Position numbers and translations under genes: made by a program. The notes below the pieces were generated by a model. It was not told where the DNA came from. It saw only the letters and a program-made list of their open reading frames with translations, and made no database searches. DNA of 64,000 nucleotides from Xiphydria camelus (Eukaryota > Arthropoda > Insecta > Hymenoptera > Xiphydriidae), in the NCBI GenBank assembly GCA_963678675.1, contig OY783193.1, positions 32,712,430-32,776,429 of the forward strand. Direction: 5' to 3'. This document shows positions 1 to 10,948 of this stretch, one piece after another (the stretch's first letter is position 1; every line of letters begins with the position of its first letter).

Positions 1-1769
1 CAAACTGTTTTCGTAGTTCTCGTTCGTCTTTTAATTCGTTTGAAAATGTTTTGAAATCTTGAATGGATTTTAACGGAAATATTGGTAACTGATCAACTGA
101 GTCTTCGATCCTTGCTCTACATTCATCATTGTTAAGTATGCCCAGAATAATATCCAATTTACGATTCATAGATATTAAATATCTTTCGAGCAAAGGATTA
201 TCTAGAGTAAAAATGGAATACCGAATTATGAAAAAATAAACTTTGGAAATTTGACTTAGAGATAAAAATACTAGACTTACCGATATTTAATGCTCCGCTA
301 TTTTCTTTCGAACGCTTTTGTGTTTCATCGCCAATACTGGAGTTTTGAATATTTAACGTTACGTTATTTCCGGAAGGTCCCCGTGGTTTCCAATTTTCAT
401 TCGCGTCCAGTAAATATATAAGATTTTTTATTACTAACTATGGGAAAAATCAGAATCACAATTGTTTATCAATGAAAAATCGAATAATTTGTAACATTTT
501 ATATTACGATTTATGTCAGAAAGCGGACGAGTTTCTTCTGTACATGTCACGGATGATTTTGGTTTCTTACTGCTTGGAAATTTTGGCTGACTCTCTTGAG
601 AAGTATCTGTTATAAGAAAATACATAAATCGTTATTATTAATATACTCGAGTTGATTTTATCAAGATGGAATTGTATTCACCATGAATAATTGGAGTATT
701 GTCACAGAAAAAATCACCATAATCCAATTGAGATTCAAAATCATCTATTGATGAACGCTCATTATCTTGGTTTTCTATAAAAAAAATAGATACATGGTAG
801 GAGAAAATATATTCATATAAAGTTAAAACTATTACGGGAAATTTGAAAACCTTATAAATTTGTACTGCTCTCATTTAGCATTTCTTTAATTTGTCTTGAG
901 GATGGAGGCGTCATAGATGACTGTGCATTCAGTTGCATCTTGGATAAGAAAATTGCATTATTCTCCGCTTTATTATTATCACTTTTATCGTAATAGCTTG
1001 GAGGATCTGGGATTTTTTTCTATTCTTTTTTCCTGCCAACGTACAATTCACAGAAATACAATTTCCCTACAAAAATGTTTATTAATCAGATTAGAGGTAT
1101 GAAAACACGAACGTTTGATGCAGGTAGTAAAGAAAATATTTTCAAAAGTTGATATTGATCTTTGTCGAATTATATTAAACAAAATTACCAGGCTCAGTCT
1201 TGTTATTTTCATCATAACTATCATCTGATGAAATTATTTTTTGTTTTCTTCTCCTTTTTGCATTAGAGTATATGCCTTTTGATTTTGAAGCGCGTTGACG
1301 TGCACATCATCAGATGATAAGAATTCTGTTTCCTTTTCTACATTTTTTGCAGCTTCATATGATCCTAGACATTTGAAATCAAGATAGTAATAGTATTACT
1401 AAAATAATATTTGATAAATAGTCATAATGAAATCTTGTAATCAATATATATATATATATAATACCGGGTGTTTCCGAAAATGTGTTCCGTTGGCGATGCA
1501 TGAGTGTTAGCGAAAATGTCAATTAATACGTGTAAATATAGTTATATATATTAATTGTCTAATATTTTTAAATATGTATCCTTACCATACGGTCCTAAAA
1601 TATATTTGATATTGAGGTTTTCCCAAGTGCATTGCGGACACTGTTATTTTTTAATTGCTTTGGAAATGTTTACTCCTTGAGATGGCCATGAACATAATTT
1701 TTTAATGGGATTAATCCATGATTGTGGTACAACAGAGCACCAATTTTCACCCACAACAACATTAAACAT
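1..1769 (-). pseudogene. DUF4806-type multi-exon gene, decayed and cut by window edge
   Basis: Function unknown; the family is common and repetitive in insect genomes. On the minus strand, exon-like blocks read in order: an N-terminal exon from ATG at 1769 (MFNVVVGENWCSVVPQSW), a block at about 1366 reading SYEAAKNVEKE, then acidic and serine-rich blocks near 1017-850, 776-694, 606-511 and 418-285, and a last block at 218-1 with SIQDFKTFSNELKDERELRK, which resembles the start of a DUF4806 domain. GT and AG splice sites flank several blocks, for example after GPYG and at 285. Two lesions are visible: an in-frame TAA at 1644-1646 (codon 42) and a frame change near 1300. The rest of the domain lies beyond base 1. 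The family name is from memory of typical DUF4806 proteins; moderately sure. Confidence 0.66.
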
Positions 1770-2202
1770 CTGCATATGTATGAAATGACATTCATGACTT
1801 CACCGATCTGCTTACCGGATGAAAAGTATTTTTTATCAAACATAATACGTCAATGAACATATCGCGTATGGGTAGGCTAATAAAATATGCTCAAGACTAC
1901 CCTTAAAACTATATAAACAGGTGAGCTGATATGAGCAATTTGCACCGATTTGCTTACCAATTAAACTATATATGAAAATAAAGATAATTTTATTGCAAAC
2001 ACGATGGTATAACCCTACCTGCAAAAAATCGGTCATGAATCACGGTTGTAAGGCTTTGAAATTTATCGGAGCTAGCCAAGATGCGCGTAGTACAGGGCAA
2101 TTTGCTATAGGACGCAACGTAGGAAGTGGGCGCGACGCGACGGTTAGATGAGAGAGAGTGCGTACATGCTGCTTCCTCGTACGATTGAAAAAGATAACAC
2201 TA

Positions 2203-3385
2203 CTAAAATGCAGATGCACTAACAGAAGAACTCATGTGGCAGTACGTGGCCCATACAGCCTCTTTCATTTTTTCTAAAGAATCAGAGTTTCTTCTAATTG
2301 CCAAGCCATAGTATTTTGTGAGCTCACCGATAACTTTGTCAGTTAATTTTCCAACGCCTTTTCCACCGATGCCCTTGTTTGTTTTCTTAGCATTTCGTAA
2401 TCTGGTTCCCATCCGTTTTTCCACGTGACCCACACACTCTCTTTTTTGAACAATGGGGTTCCTTTGAAAGTCTTGCTGTCCCCATCCCCGACGTATACGG
2501 CATATTTTACTCTATGTTTTTCCTCGGATCGGTTAAACATTTCTGTTATGGCGTCAATTTCCATTTTTCCCGCGTTGCCTGCATGATTTATAGTACAATT
2601 GTCCTTGTGACTCTCGTACCATTCATGAAAATTTTCGGATCCATCGTCTTTGCTCCGTTGCAATTGGCAGGCCTGACAAAAACTCGATTTCACAACGGTC
2701 TCAAGCACTTTCTTACTGTGTGATCCAATCAATGTCGATACGCCGAATAAAGAAGAAAACCCTCTTTTCTTCCATGTTCCATCTCCGGAAACAATAAGAT
2801 GGTTTCCAGGGTTGCCAGTTGCCGCATTCTTATTTTTCTCCTCCTCTACCGCGGTATTAAGAATTGTATCATACACGGCGGATGAAGCGATATGCATATT
2901 ATCAACGCAGGCGTAGTATGCTTTACGCGCAAGTCCTCTACCAATATCCATGAATCCGCAGAATTTTTGATAACCGATCAGTCCAACGCCGAGTAAACGG
3001 AGAACAAAAACGAGTCACCGATTAATTTCATACGCGTTTTTAATCACGGGGCGCAGGAGTTTATAATATCATCACCGCACTCGCATCGCATCAATAGTTT
3101 GAACCCCGCACCTCGTTTATCCGTCTGATAAAAATGTATGTCGTTCTTGCACACTTTGCACAACACTTTTTCAGATATAGCAGAAAACACTGCTGTGAAA
3201 TGTAGTATGCAATAACTGAAGTCCTGCACAATCGCGACAGCCGATGTTTTACCCGTCCGAATTTTTTCCGCGGACGTGCTAGCATATGATGTGTCTTCTT
3301 CGATAGAAAATTGATTTCCCAAACATTTTCTCTTTCTGGGTCTGCTATCGCGGTATGTGACCGTCTTACTACCTTTTTTCGGCAT
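2203..3385 (-). pseudogene. Mutator-like transposase (PF20700-type), frameshifted
   Basis: Remains of a cut-and-paste transposase resembling the insect Mutator-like transposase domain family. Minus-strand pieces in order: 3385-3044 (lysine-rich start, then a cysteine motif CKVC and CECGDD), 2951-2430 (GNHLIVSGDGTWKKRGFSS, the conserved region with the first acidic residue; CTINHAGNAGKME; YVGDGDSKTF) and 2433-2203 (VEKRMGTRLRNAKK through EAVWATYCHMSS). The last two overlap in different frames. A two-base gain within the GAGAGTGTGTGG stretch near 2430 explains the shift. The reading then ends where family members normally continue, so the 3' end is truncated. A run without an ATG joins the first two pieces. 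Non-functional. Confidence 0.68.
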
Positions 3386-3763
3386 TTTATATCGAAACTC
3401 TGGTTACTTTGAAAATTTTACGTTACAGCCAGTTCACTTTCCGTGTCAACGTAATACTGAGCTCTACGCTCTCAAAATCCAATGCCAACGGGCTTCAAAC
3501 ATTCGGCGCCGTTGACAGGTAGATTTTACCTCATATGAAAAGGCTTAAAAGGGTCTATTGTGTCCGTGCGCCTTGGGACCGCTCGCAGCCGGCTGCGCAT
3601 GCTCGGAGCCCTATGTGCGTCGGAACACTAACACCTGGAACTTTCACATTTCAACGAATTTCGGGATATCCATTTACAGGCGTATTCCTAAGGGTATAAT
3701 AAACACAAAAAGCAAGAAGAAAAAAATTGATTTTTTGAAACCGTCACTGTAGAATACCCCCTT
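3386..3763. other. Non-coding flank of the Mutator-like element
   Basis: No convincing gene. A short open frame at 3558-3752 has no recognisable domain. GC-rich sequence around 3550-3620 gives way to A-rich sequence at 3700. It may be the 5' non-coding end of the Mutator-like element. No terminal repeat could be paired by eye. Confidence 0.3.
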
Positions 3764-4312
3764 AAACGCTTGTTTCTCGAAACCAAGTTTTAAAAGTCTG
3801 TGGACATCGTCATTTAAAAAGTACTGCACCGATTCTTTTCAAATTTTGGAGACACTCTTTCTACATATAAAATACCAGACCCCTACGTTTTTCTTTTTCT
3901 TTTTTTGTTAGGTACATTAAGGGGGTTTTACAGCAACAAAATGATGGATTTTTTCGTGAAAAATCGCAATTTTTACTTCAAACAACCACCAAACATTTAA
4001 AAATGGAAAAAAATTAAAGAAAAACGTAGGGGTCTAGAAAAGTATCTGTTTTAATTAAATTGCTTTGATTTTTTGATTTGAGATAATTCTACGCTGAAAT
4101 ATAGTGTCCACCGCAAATCATCTTTTCTAAAAGGCGTCCTCGAAAATGCTTCGTCACCGGCTTATTTTTCAATACTTTTTTACAAAAAAATTACAAAATG
4201 TTCGAATGATGCTTTGTAACATGCGAAACATTAGAATCTATCTACTTCAACAATAGCTCTAAAAAATTCGTAAAATAGTTATTTTCCACGCGCTAGACCC
4301 CCCCCCCCCCCC
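3764..4312. mobile_element. MITE copy, inverted relative to 57479-58213
   Basis: This stretch is the reverse complement of 57479-58030 with modest divergence. The copies share the sequence following AAACGCTTGTTTCTCGAAAC, the block with CGTAGGGGTCT, and the end TTTTCCACGCGCTAGACCCC running into a C homopolymer. No coding capacity. The second copy is bounded by TTAA on both sides; this copy lacks an obvious TTAA at its C-rich end, so it is probably truncated or eroded. Confidence 0.6.
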
Positions 4313-4569
4313 TAAAACAGGTCCAAGATATAATAAGAATATTCTAAATTCAGTCGCTTTCCACCTAATTCTTCCAAATTCGTAGGTACTCGAACAAATT
4401 CGCAACAAACATATGCCTTAATTGCAACCATATCTGCTGTCAAAAGCTTTATTTATTGTGCAGATAATCGAGCCATTGAACTCATACGAGATCTTCTTAG
4501 CCTAAAATCGTAGCATTTTTTTCATTTGGCCAAGGCAAACCAGATGCAAGTAGTCGAGAGGAAAAGTAG

Positions 4570-5533
4570 TTACCATTGGCAAAGGAATCTGTTCGAAAGG
4601 AGATATTCCTGTATGATGCTCCGGGTTTGACGAAGTAGAAAAGATTCATTAGTACGCAGAGGACAATATTCATTTAGAAACAGCATTCGGTGGTTTTCAT
4701 AATCTCCTTCAATAACACATTTACTGCACCCAAAATAACCGTTATGGCCTTTCGTGCACGTAACAAACGACCGCGCAGGAGCGTCACATATAATGGCTCG
4801 AATTTTAACTAAGTAGATATTATCTTGAAATTGAAAGCCATCTGTACTTAACTGCTTTAAGCCTGATACAAAATCTTGTAAGAAATGCTCACATGTATTT
4901 GGTTTGTTACACCCGTGGAAAGCACCAACTATAAACGGTGTTACTGATTGTTCATGACAGATCTGTACTAAAATTGGCCATAGCTGGCTCTTCGAGCTTT
5001 TAGAAATGGGAAGCCCATCAATATTTATATTAATTAAAATAGGACTTTTCAAATTTTTAATTTGTAACTGATTCAGCTTGTCAATTATTCCTTTCTGTAA
5101 GCCATAATGGTAGTACTGTCCTCCACATTTATTGTAGACCGTGGTGCATCCGGGTGTTTTCATTAATGACCTTCACTTTAAAAAATCTTTAACAGTGACG
5201 TTAAGCTTTTTTGCTCAACTTATTTGTATCAGCCCATGAAATTAATTTTGAACCCAATGGAAGATGTTGCTCATTTGACAGCGACGAACGTTCTTCTTCC
5301 ATTTCTACAATTTCATTTTCTGACGAGTCGTTTTCAATGGAAATATCATCCAGAATATGAAACATTTCGTGTTCAGTGACGACTTCGTAGGAACTGCAAT
5401 TAGAGTCCGTCGTGGTCATTGAATCATTGTGAATTTCCTTACGAGGCAAATGGCCCGTCACGTTCCGACGTAATTTACAATTACAGTAGTTAAGATAGGG
5501 TGCTTTCCATTTAACTGACACGAGTTGACACAA
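4570..5533 (-). pseudogene. tnp2-like (EnSpm/CACTA-type) transposase fragment
   Basis: Two minus-strand pieces. 5533-5201 carries a basic and cysteine-containing start followed by an acidic serine-rich tract ending LISWADTNKLSKKA. 5163-4570 carries the conserved block ININIDGLPISKSS, the WPIL motif, a FHGCNKP motif, ICDAPARSFV and the cysteine pair in FGCSKCVIEGDYENHRM. This order matches a repetitive insect transposase-domain protein that I associate with the tnp2 (Transposase_21) group; the exact superfamily is uncertain. Between the pieces there are several stops in all frames and missing sequence, and the C-terminal half is absent, so it is a pseudogene. A separate MITE overlaps its upstream end at 5498. 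Confidence 0.55.
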
Positions 5534-5636
5534 GTCGACACAAAATTAAACCATTGGTTCCTTCTGCTGGAGCCTGCCAATCAGTTGGTGGTTCTAATAG
5601 AAGTTTGTCGACTTGTGTCATAAATGGAAAGCACCC
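5498..5636. mobile_element. Short MITE with ATA duplication
   Basis: 139 bp with terminal inverted repeats starting GGGTGCTTTCCATTTA and ending TAAATGGAAAGCACCC, including matching AAGTCGACA blocks. ATA is present on both sides (5495-5497 and 5637-5639). No coding capacity. The three-base duplication suits a PIF/Harbinger- or CACTA-like mobiliser, but no partner is identified. Confidence 0.75.
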
Positions 5637-5639
5637 ATA

Positions 5640-5942
5640 AGCGGGTTCTGGGCCACCCTGGGGACCCTAGCCTTACCCCCACGCCCAGAGCGCCGCCATT
5701 ACTAGCCTAACCTTACCCCCACCCCCGGTTACCCCCACTCCCACCTGGGGATCCTAGCCTGACCCCCACTCCCGGAGCGCCGCCATTGCTAGCCTAACCT
5801 TACCCCCACCCCCGGAGTGCAGCCATTGCTAGCCTAACCTTACCCCCACTCCCACCTGGGGACCCTAGCCTTACCCCCACTCTCAGAGCGCCGCCATTGC
5901 TAGCCTAACCTTACCCCCACCCCCGGTTACCCCCACTCCCAC
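5640..5942. repeat. C-rich tandem satellite, tract 1
   Basis: Several imperfect copies of a unit of roughly 80-90 bases built from CTAGCCTAACCTTACCCCCA, CTCCCACCTGGGGACC and AGAGCGCCGCCATTGC. The same unit recurs at 8866-9040, on the other side of a GC-rich island. No genes. Confidence 0.75.
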
Positions 5943-6235
5943 CTTTTTTTTTTATAGAAGGGGAAATGCATTTAAGCACCGTCTCCGAGTTTGGCTAGAA
6001 CTCTGAGGTGTGTGGGACTCGGGAGAGCCCGCGACGAGATAGTGCAAGGTCGCGGGTCCCAATACCCACTAAACCCTTCTTGCCTTCTCAGCCCTTTCCC
6101 TCCGCTTATGCAGAGGGCTGGAGATCTCCGGCACTGCCTCTTCAAGAAAAAGGGCCATCGTCCAACGAGGTCCCCAGGGCGAGAGCGTGTCGCTCACATC
6201 ACCAATCCAATGACCCATAGCCTGTGACACCGGTA
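5943..6235 (-). mobile_element. 3' end of a LINE-like element with the tail shared by the SINE at 32.4 kb
   Basis: Read on the minus strand this ends in TGCATTTCCCCTTCTATA plus a poly-A run. The last ~110 bases match the body and tail of the tRNA-headed SINE at 32440-32570, including the pair GCGAC and CTCGTCGCGGG. Upstream the two differ: here it reads GTTTAGTGGGTATTGGGAC instead of a tRNA. That upstream segment looks like a LINE 3' untranslated region, so this may be the partner LINE. The link is inferred from the shared tail. Confidence 0.5.
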
Positions 6236-7620
6236 AGCGTCACGCCGAGGTCAACCGCAGTGGCAGTTCTCAAAAAGAGAACGCCCGCAGGGCCTCGACG
6301 ATCCCATGTGTTGGTCTTTGATGATGGCAGCGCAGGGCGCAGTCAGCACATCCGCCGCCGCACTCACATACGCTCGCCATCACCAGATATGATGATGATA
6401 ATAGGGAAGGGTTGAATAGATGATAATGGAGGTAATGAATAAATGGTGATTGCGAATGAAGTATGAAGGGGAGAAATCATAGCTGTGGTAATGTATCAAT
6501 GAGGAAAAAAAAACTATGTGGATGAATGATGGTGGTGAAGGGAAGGAGGATTAATGATCGCCGACCACCATTCGATATACGCGCGACATCGTGCGCACGT
6601 ACACATGTATTGCTCACGCCCACGTCCAGCGCACAAGCGCACGAACTCGTGAATTCACGCATTCGTGCGCCCGAGGCGGGCAGAACAATTTCAACTTGTT
6701 AGCGCCGTGTCCCAGCACAGTGCCATCAAGCTACCGAAAAACAGTAGCGCCGCGATCATTCAGTACAGCCTGAGCTACCGTGATACACGTACAACGCGAA
6801 ATCCAACCGGATAAACGGGGTAAAGTAACGGCGTGAGACCAGAAGGGTCGCACATGCATCTTTATTATAACGCGCTTGATGGCGCATACTCCCTTGCAGC
6901 CGTTGAAACGGATCTCATGCCAAACACAGCTAAGGCGCTTATTCGCACCTGTGCGTATCCCGCTAAACGCAAGACTCGAATCTCGCGCGGCAGGATCGTT
7001 TAGCAAAACCCGCGCAAGACGGCGCGTCATGCGCCAGCCATCCCGCGCGCCATCGCCACCGCTAATAGTATGTTTTAATGGCTGTCACGGGCGTTACCAC
7101 GCATCGTCAACGCGATGCGGGATTGAGCCCGCGCGACTACTCCGACAATTCACTCAAGTACTCGCAATCACTCGGGATCCGGGACTAATTACCGCAATGT
7201 GCTTAATGTTTCACGAATACGTGGACGCCTCGCACGCCGCGCTCGTGTAGCCTCCGCGCGCAAATATCACCTAACCTCAAATTGTACCGTATCTGCAAGT
7301 GGGGGGATAATATAACGTGAATACAAACCAAGTGAAGGATAACAGAAAAAGGCAAAGACTTTAATGATACTAAATGAACTAAACTAGACAATGAACAATA
7401 ATAAAAAACAATGAACCGCTGTTGGTAAGAAAAACCCCCCGCACTTAACCTATCTTAACCGATTCCCCTTATAATGGGAAGGAGGGCGTCCAGAACACGG
7501 AGCGACCCGTCACCGTAGTATTAACCACAGTGAAACACCCATCAACGCCAAGGATGCCGCTGCCCCCGAGGACCGCATCGGAGACGGTGTGGACCCCCGA
7601 CGCCTACAGCGTGCCGCGCT
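6236..7620. other. GC-rich stretch without a recognised gene
   Basis: Several short frames exist on both strands, but none has a domain I recognise, and base composition (CG-rich) makes chance open frames likely. 6380-6470 has GATGATGATAATAGGG-like simple sequence. It could be the body of the retroelement whose tail lies at 5943-6235. Confidence 0.3.
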
Positions 7621-8580
7621 CTAGACGCGCTCCTCCACATTACCGTCCCCGGCGACGTCGCCCTCATCTGCGGTCTCCAGCAAGGCGGTGGTCCGCGATA
7701 ATGTCGGCGCCGCGGGCACCTCCGTTCCCGAGCCCCCCGGAACCACCTCCACTCTCAGCACTGAGTCCGTTGGTTGCCCCACGCCGCCGGCGCCAGGTGT
7801 CTCGAGCACCCCACGGCTGCCCGTTCCACCACTCACAGTGATGCTTGATCCTGCGTCGCCAGAGATCGCTTCGTGCAGCACCGAACCCTCGGCGTCGCCG
7901 ATCCCATTATCCCGGGTCTCCGCAGCCACCTCGCAGAGTGTCAGGGCCACCGTTGGCCATGTCTCCCCCCGGAGAGGAGGGAACATGGCGTGTGCCAGCT
8001 CCAACACCTCCCTCATCGGCCCCGACATCCTAACCATGAGGTGTTGAGGTGGCACCGGGGCAGCCGACGCTTCGCGACTCGCGCGTTCCCCCTCCGCGAG
8101 AGCCCTTTCGAGGATCTCGCGCGGCGACACGAGGGGCATCCCAAACTCCTCGTCAGCACCCTTCTGCACATCGCGCGCAGGCTTTACTTCCACCGCTGCC
8201 GACGTCGCACCTTCCGTCCAGGGGCCGGCGGCGCCACTGGCTACAGCAGTCTCCGTTGTTACATCTGGTGCACCGCACTCTGGGTCACGGCGCTGTTCAG
8301 GGGGCGAACGCTCCTCAGAAGGGTTCCGGTTCAAGCTCGGCAGCGAACGCAGTTCCGGATGTCTTATCGCCGCCATCTTCCGCTGCTGCTGTTGGCCCTC
8401 CGAGCGCGGAGACAATGACAAGGGCGGTGACCGCGAGCAACGCCGACGCCGGGACGACGCCGCACGCGCCGCCTCTTGACGCCGCCGCTGCTCCTGGACC
8501 TTCTTGCCGGCCCGGCATCCACGATAGCGCCGACGGCGATGACTCGGGAGGACAGCCTCACCATGGCGTCGCTCCGCCAC
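7621..8580 (-). CDS. Unrecognised 319-residue open frame in GC-rich island (possibly gag/ORF1-like)
   Basis: Longest frame of the GC-rich island. The N-terminal third is arginine-rich (RRRRYRGCRAGKK and a run of SRRRRCSRSP), the middle is alanine/glutamate-rich, and a predicted helical block reads FGMPLVSPREILERALAEGE followed by MREVLELAHAMFPP. The last third is glycine/valine/threonine-rich. I recognise no domain, no zinc knuckle and no catalytic motif. It is on the same strand as the LINE-like tail at 5943-6235, which would allow an ORF1/gag role. Frames on the opposite strand are equally open because the region is very GC-rich, so this may not be a real gene. A further open stretch continues upstream at 8880-8584. 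Confidence 0.28.
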   Translation of the reverse strand: MAERRHGEAVLPSHRRRRYRGCRAGKKVQEQRRRQEAARAASSRRRRCSRSPPLSLSPRSEGQQQQRKMAAIRHPELRSLPSLNRNPSEERSPPEQRRDPECGAPDVTTETAVASGAAGPWTEGATSAAVEVKPARDVQKGADEEFGMPLVSPREILERALAEGERASREASAAPVPPQHLMVRMSGPMREVLELAHAMFPPLRGETWPTVALTLCEVAAETRDNGIGDAEGSVLHEAISGDAGSSITVSGGTGSRGVLETPGAGGVGQPTDSVLRVEVVPGGSGTEVPAAPTLSRTTALLETADEGDVAGDGNVEERV

Positions 8581-8865
8581 GTGTCACCCGCCTGCGCCGC
8601 CAAATGGTGCCCCGCCGCAGGACCCCGCCGTTGAAGGCGCAGAGAACTTTCCGCAAAGCTTGCGGCCGTCTCCAAGGGTCTTCTTCTCATCGTACAATGG
8701 TCCGTTTCGTCCCCGCAATGGCGACGAGGACGTGGACGACGCTGAGTGGAACGACGACGATCTTCCGCTCATGTTCACGTTAACTCTTCTAAACACCCTG
8801 ACGGAACGTGAGGCAATGTCCGTACATGTCCTGCCGCGAGCACGCGTTCGGGATCGCGCAGGAGC

Positions 8866-9050
8866 TACCCCCACTCCCACCTGGGGACCCTAGCCTTACC
8901 CCCACTCTCGGAGCGCCATCATTGCTAGCCTAACCTTACCCCCACCCCCGGTTACCTCCACACCCTCCTGGGGACCCTAGCCTTACCGCCACTCTCGAAG
9001 CGTCGCCATTGCTAGCCTAACCTTACCCCCACCCCACCTAACCGATCCAC
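8866..9050. repeat. C-rich tandem satellite, tract 2
   Basis: Same unit as 5640-5942 (CTAGCCTTACCCCCACTCTC, GAGCGCCATCATTGC, GTTACC), about two copies. The two tracts bracket the GC-rich island, which suggests either an insertion into the satellite array or spread of the satellite around it. Confidence 0.7.
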
Positions 9051-9499
9051 GCGAGTGATGACGTCACAGCTTCTCGACAGGCGTGCAAGCGCATGCGAGC
9101 CTCGCAGGTCCTTACAGACCCCCCCCCCCATCATGCAGGTTGGGGAAAATTTGAAATAGGGTTAGGAAGCAGGTTACAAAATAAATGAAAAAATTTGTTT
9201 AATATAAAAAGCATTTAGAAATAAACACACACACACGCATTATTAAAAATGATCGCTCACACTCCGGAGAACACACACACACATACATCACTATTCTATT
9301 TCATCCTTGCACACATTCGCACACACTTTAACCTCTCAGCGGCAGCGAAAGGGCTATTTCATTTCCGCGACTGTCGTGCAAAACCCCGCGCGTGCGAGTG
9401 AGCGCGGCATATGGGTGACCTTGTCCGCTCACACCCCCAGGATTTCGCGCGACGATCACGCTAATGAACTAGCCCTTTCGAGATCGCAGGAGGGTTAAA
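9051..9499. other. Intergenic, AC-rich simple repeats
   Basis: No gene seen. Contains a C homopolymer at about 9119-9129, and several short CA/TG microsatellite stretches (9224-9236, 9270-9290). Confidence 0.4.
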
Positions 9500-9728
9500 T
9501 AAAAAACCAAAACGTGTGGCCGCCACACGCGGAGGAAGTGAAACTTCGATACCAGTTTCTCTGAATTTGATTCCGGTGGTATTAGTTTCAATTGGCTCTA
9601 CGAAGAAGCATTGTAAAAGACTTGTATAGAGCCAATTGAAACTAATACCACCGGAATCAAATTCAGAGAAACTGGTATCGAAGTTTCACTTCTTCCGCGT
9701 GTGGCGGCCACACGTTTTGGTTTTTTTA
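9500..9728. mobile_element. Near-perfect hairpin (foldback) MITE
   Basis: Two arms of about 100 bases, almost identical when inverted (I see one mismatch, GGAGGAAG against GGAAGAAG), separated by about 25 bases. The outer part of each arm contains its own palindrome, CGTGTGGCCGCCACACG. Ends read AAAAAACCAAAACG and CGTTTTGGTTTTTTT. No coding capacity. The low arm divergence suggests recent origin or continuing gene conversion. Confidence 0.85.
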
Positions 9729-9906
9729 TCAGATACATCACTATTTGATATATTGTGTTAATTTAAATCTCTCTCTCCAGTCTCGAGTTCGTTCTGTACC
9801 AGTTTTAGCTAGTAGAGGAATGGGACATTCGTAGGGTAAAGAGATGATTAAAATCTACGCACTCTCTCTCTTATGAGTGACAATACTATGAAAGTCCGCG
9901 CGGTTA

Positions 9907-10080
9907 GGAGCCATCCATATATTACGTAAGACGTTTTTGGCCTCTTTTTAACCCCCCCTCCCCCCAGTGTAAGATACTTGTACATACAGTTTACACTGTA
10001 TTTACATACAGTGTAAGAAATATTCACACCCCCCCCCCCCCCTCCCCCTCAAACGTCTTACATAATATATGGATGGTTCC
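9907..10080. mobile_element. Hairpin MITE with TTA duplication
   Basis: 174 bp with inverted repeats starting GGAGCCATCCATATATTACG and ending in the reverse complement (ATATGGATGGTTCC). TTA lies on both sides (9904-9906 and 10081-10083), as expected for PIF/Harbinger-type insertion. The centre holds C homopolymers and a TTTACACTGTA palindrome. Non-coding. Confidence 0.75.
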
Positions 10081-10083
10081 TTA

Positions 10084-10456
10084 CGCGGATGCCAGTGCGT
10101 TGTATGCCATATATCTTATCTAAAAAACGCTTCGCGAATCCTCAAGCTGCTGACTCGCTCTTGCGAAAATCGGTTCGAGCGCAAACGGTTAATGGTTTTA
10201 TGCGCCCGATTTATGGAGGAATTAGAGGGTCTTGGTCCTCGATGCCGAAACTGTTTACCCTCGTCGCGTTTAGGGGCCTGCAGAGAGGATAGGGACCATA
10301 GATTTATGGTTGCTATGTCTTGGCTATGACCGGTCGATGTATAGACGATGCATTGACGGCGTGGCAGCGAAGCTGCAGCGTGCACATTCGTTCGCTTGGT
10401 TTCGAGGAATTGAGATCGCTCTCCATGCACATGAATTCCATATCCATTTGAATATA
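10084..10456. other. Flank of the mariner element; segment repeated at 19.6 kb
   Basis: No gene seen. Bases 10128-10205 (containing CGCGAATCCTCAAGCTGCTG and GCGCAAACGGTTAATGG) recur in direct orientation at about 19617-19695 on the far side of the mariner element, so a low-copy local repeat flanks it. Confidence 0.5.
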
Positions 10457-10948
10457 CAGGGTGTCCGTAAAGTATGGAAACGGTTGAATATCTCGAAAAG
10501 TATGCTTCAGATCGGGAAACGAAAAAATACGTATCTGATATATTTAAAAAAACTATCAAATGACACCAAGATTGATCCCACACCCCAACCCCTGTGGGTG
10601 GGGGAGGGGGAAGCTTCAAAGTCTTAAATAGGAATCCCCACTTTTGATTGCATATTCACATTCTACATTAGAAACTACATAACTTTTATTTGAAACATTT
10701 TTTTCGATTCGTGGCAGATGGCGCTATAATCGACGAAATTCAAATTTTTCGGTTTTTGCAATTGAGAGTCGATTTATTCGATTCTGCAATACAATTGCGA
10801 TAGAAATTTACATTTGCTGTAATTTTTGTTTTGCAAATTTGAATTTACAGTAAATCTTTTGTCGTTAGACATTTAAAAATCTGGTAAAAAAGTACTTTTA
10901 GCGTAACCCAGAAGCAACGACGTGGACATAATAGTTTTCTGTTCCCTT

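Noticed and set aside
3558..3752. Short open frame starting MCPCALGPLAAGC
   Set aside because: Compositionally driven GC-rich start and lysine-rich end; no domain, and it lies in a non-coding flank.
7688..8783. Several long frames on the plus strand of the GC-rich island
   Set aside because: They overlap the minus-strand frame, have proline/arginine-rich chance composition, and carry no recognisable motif.
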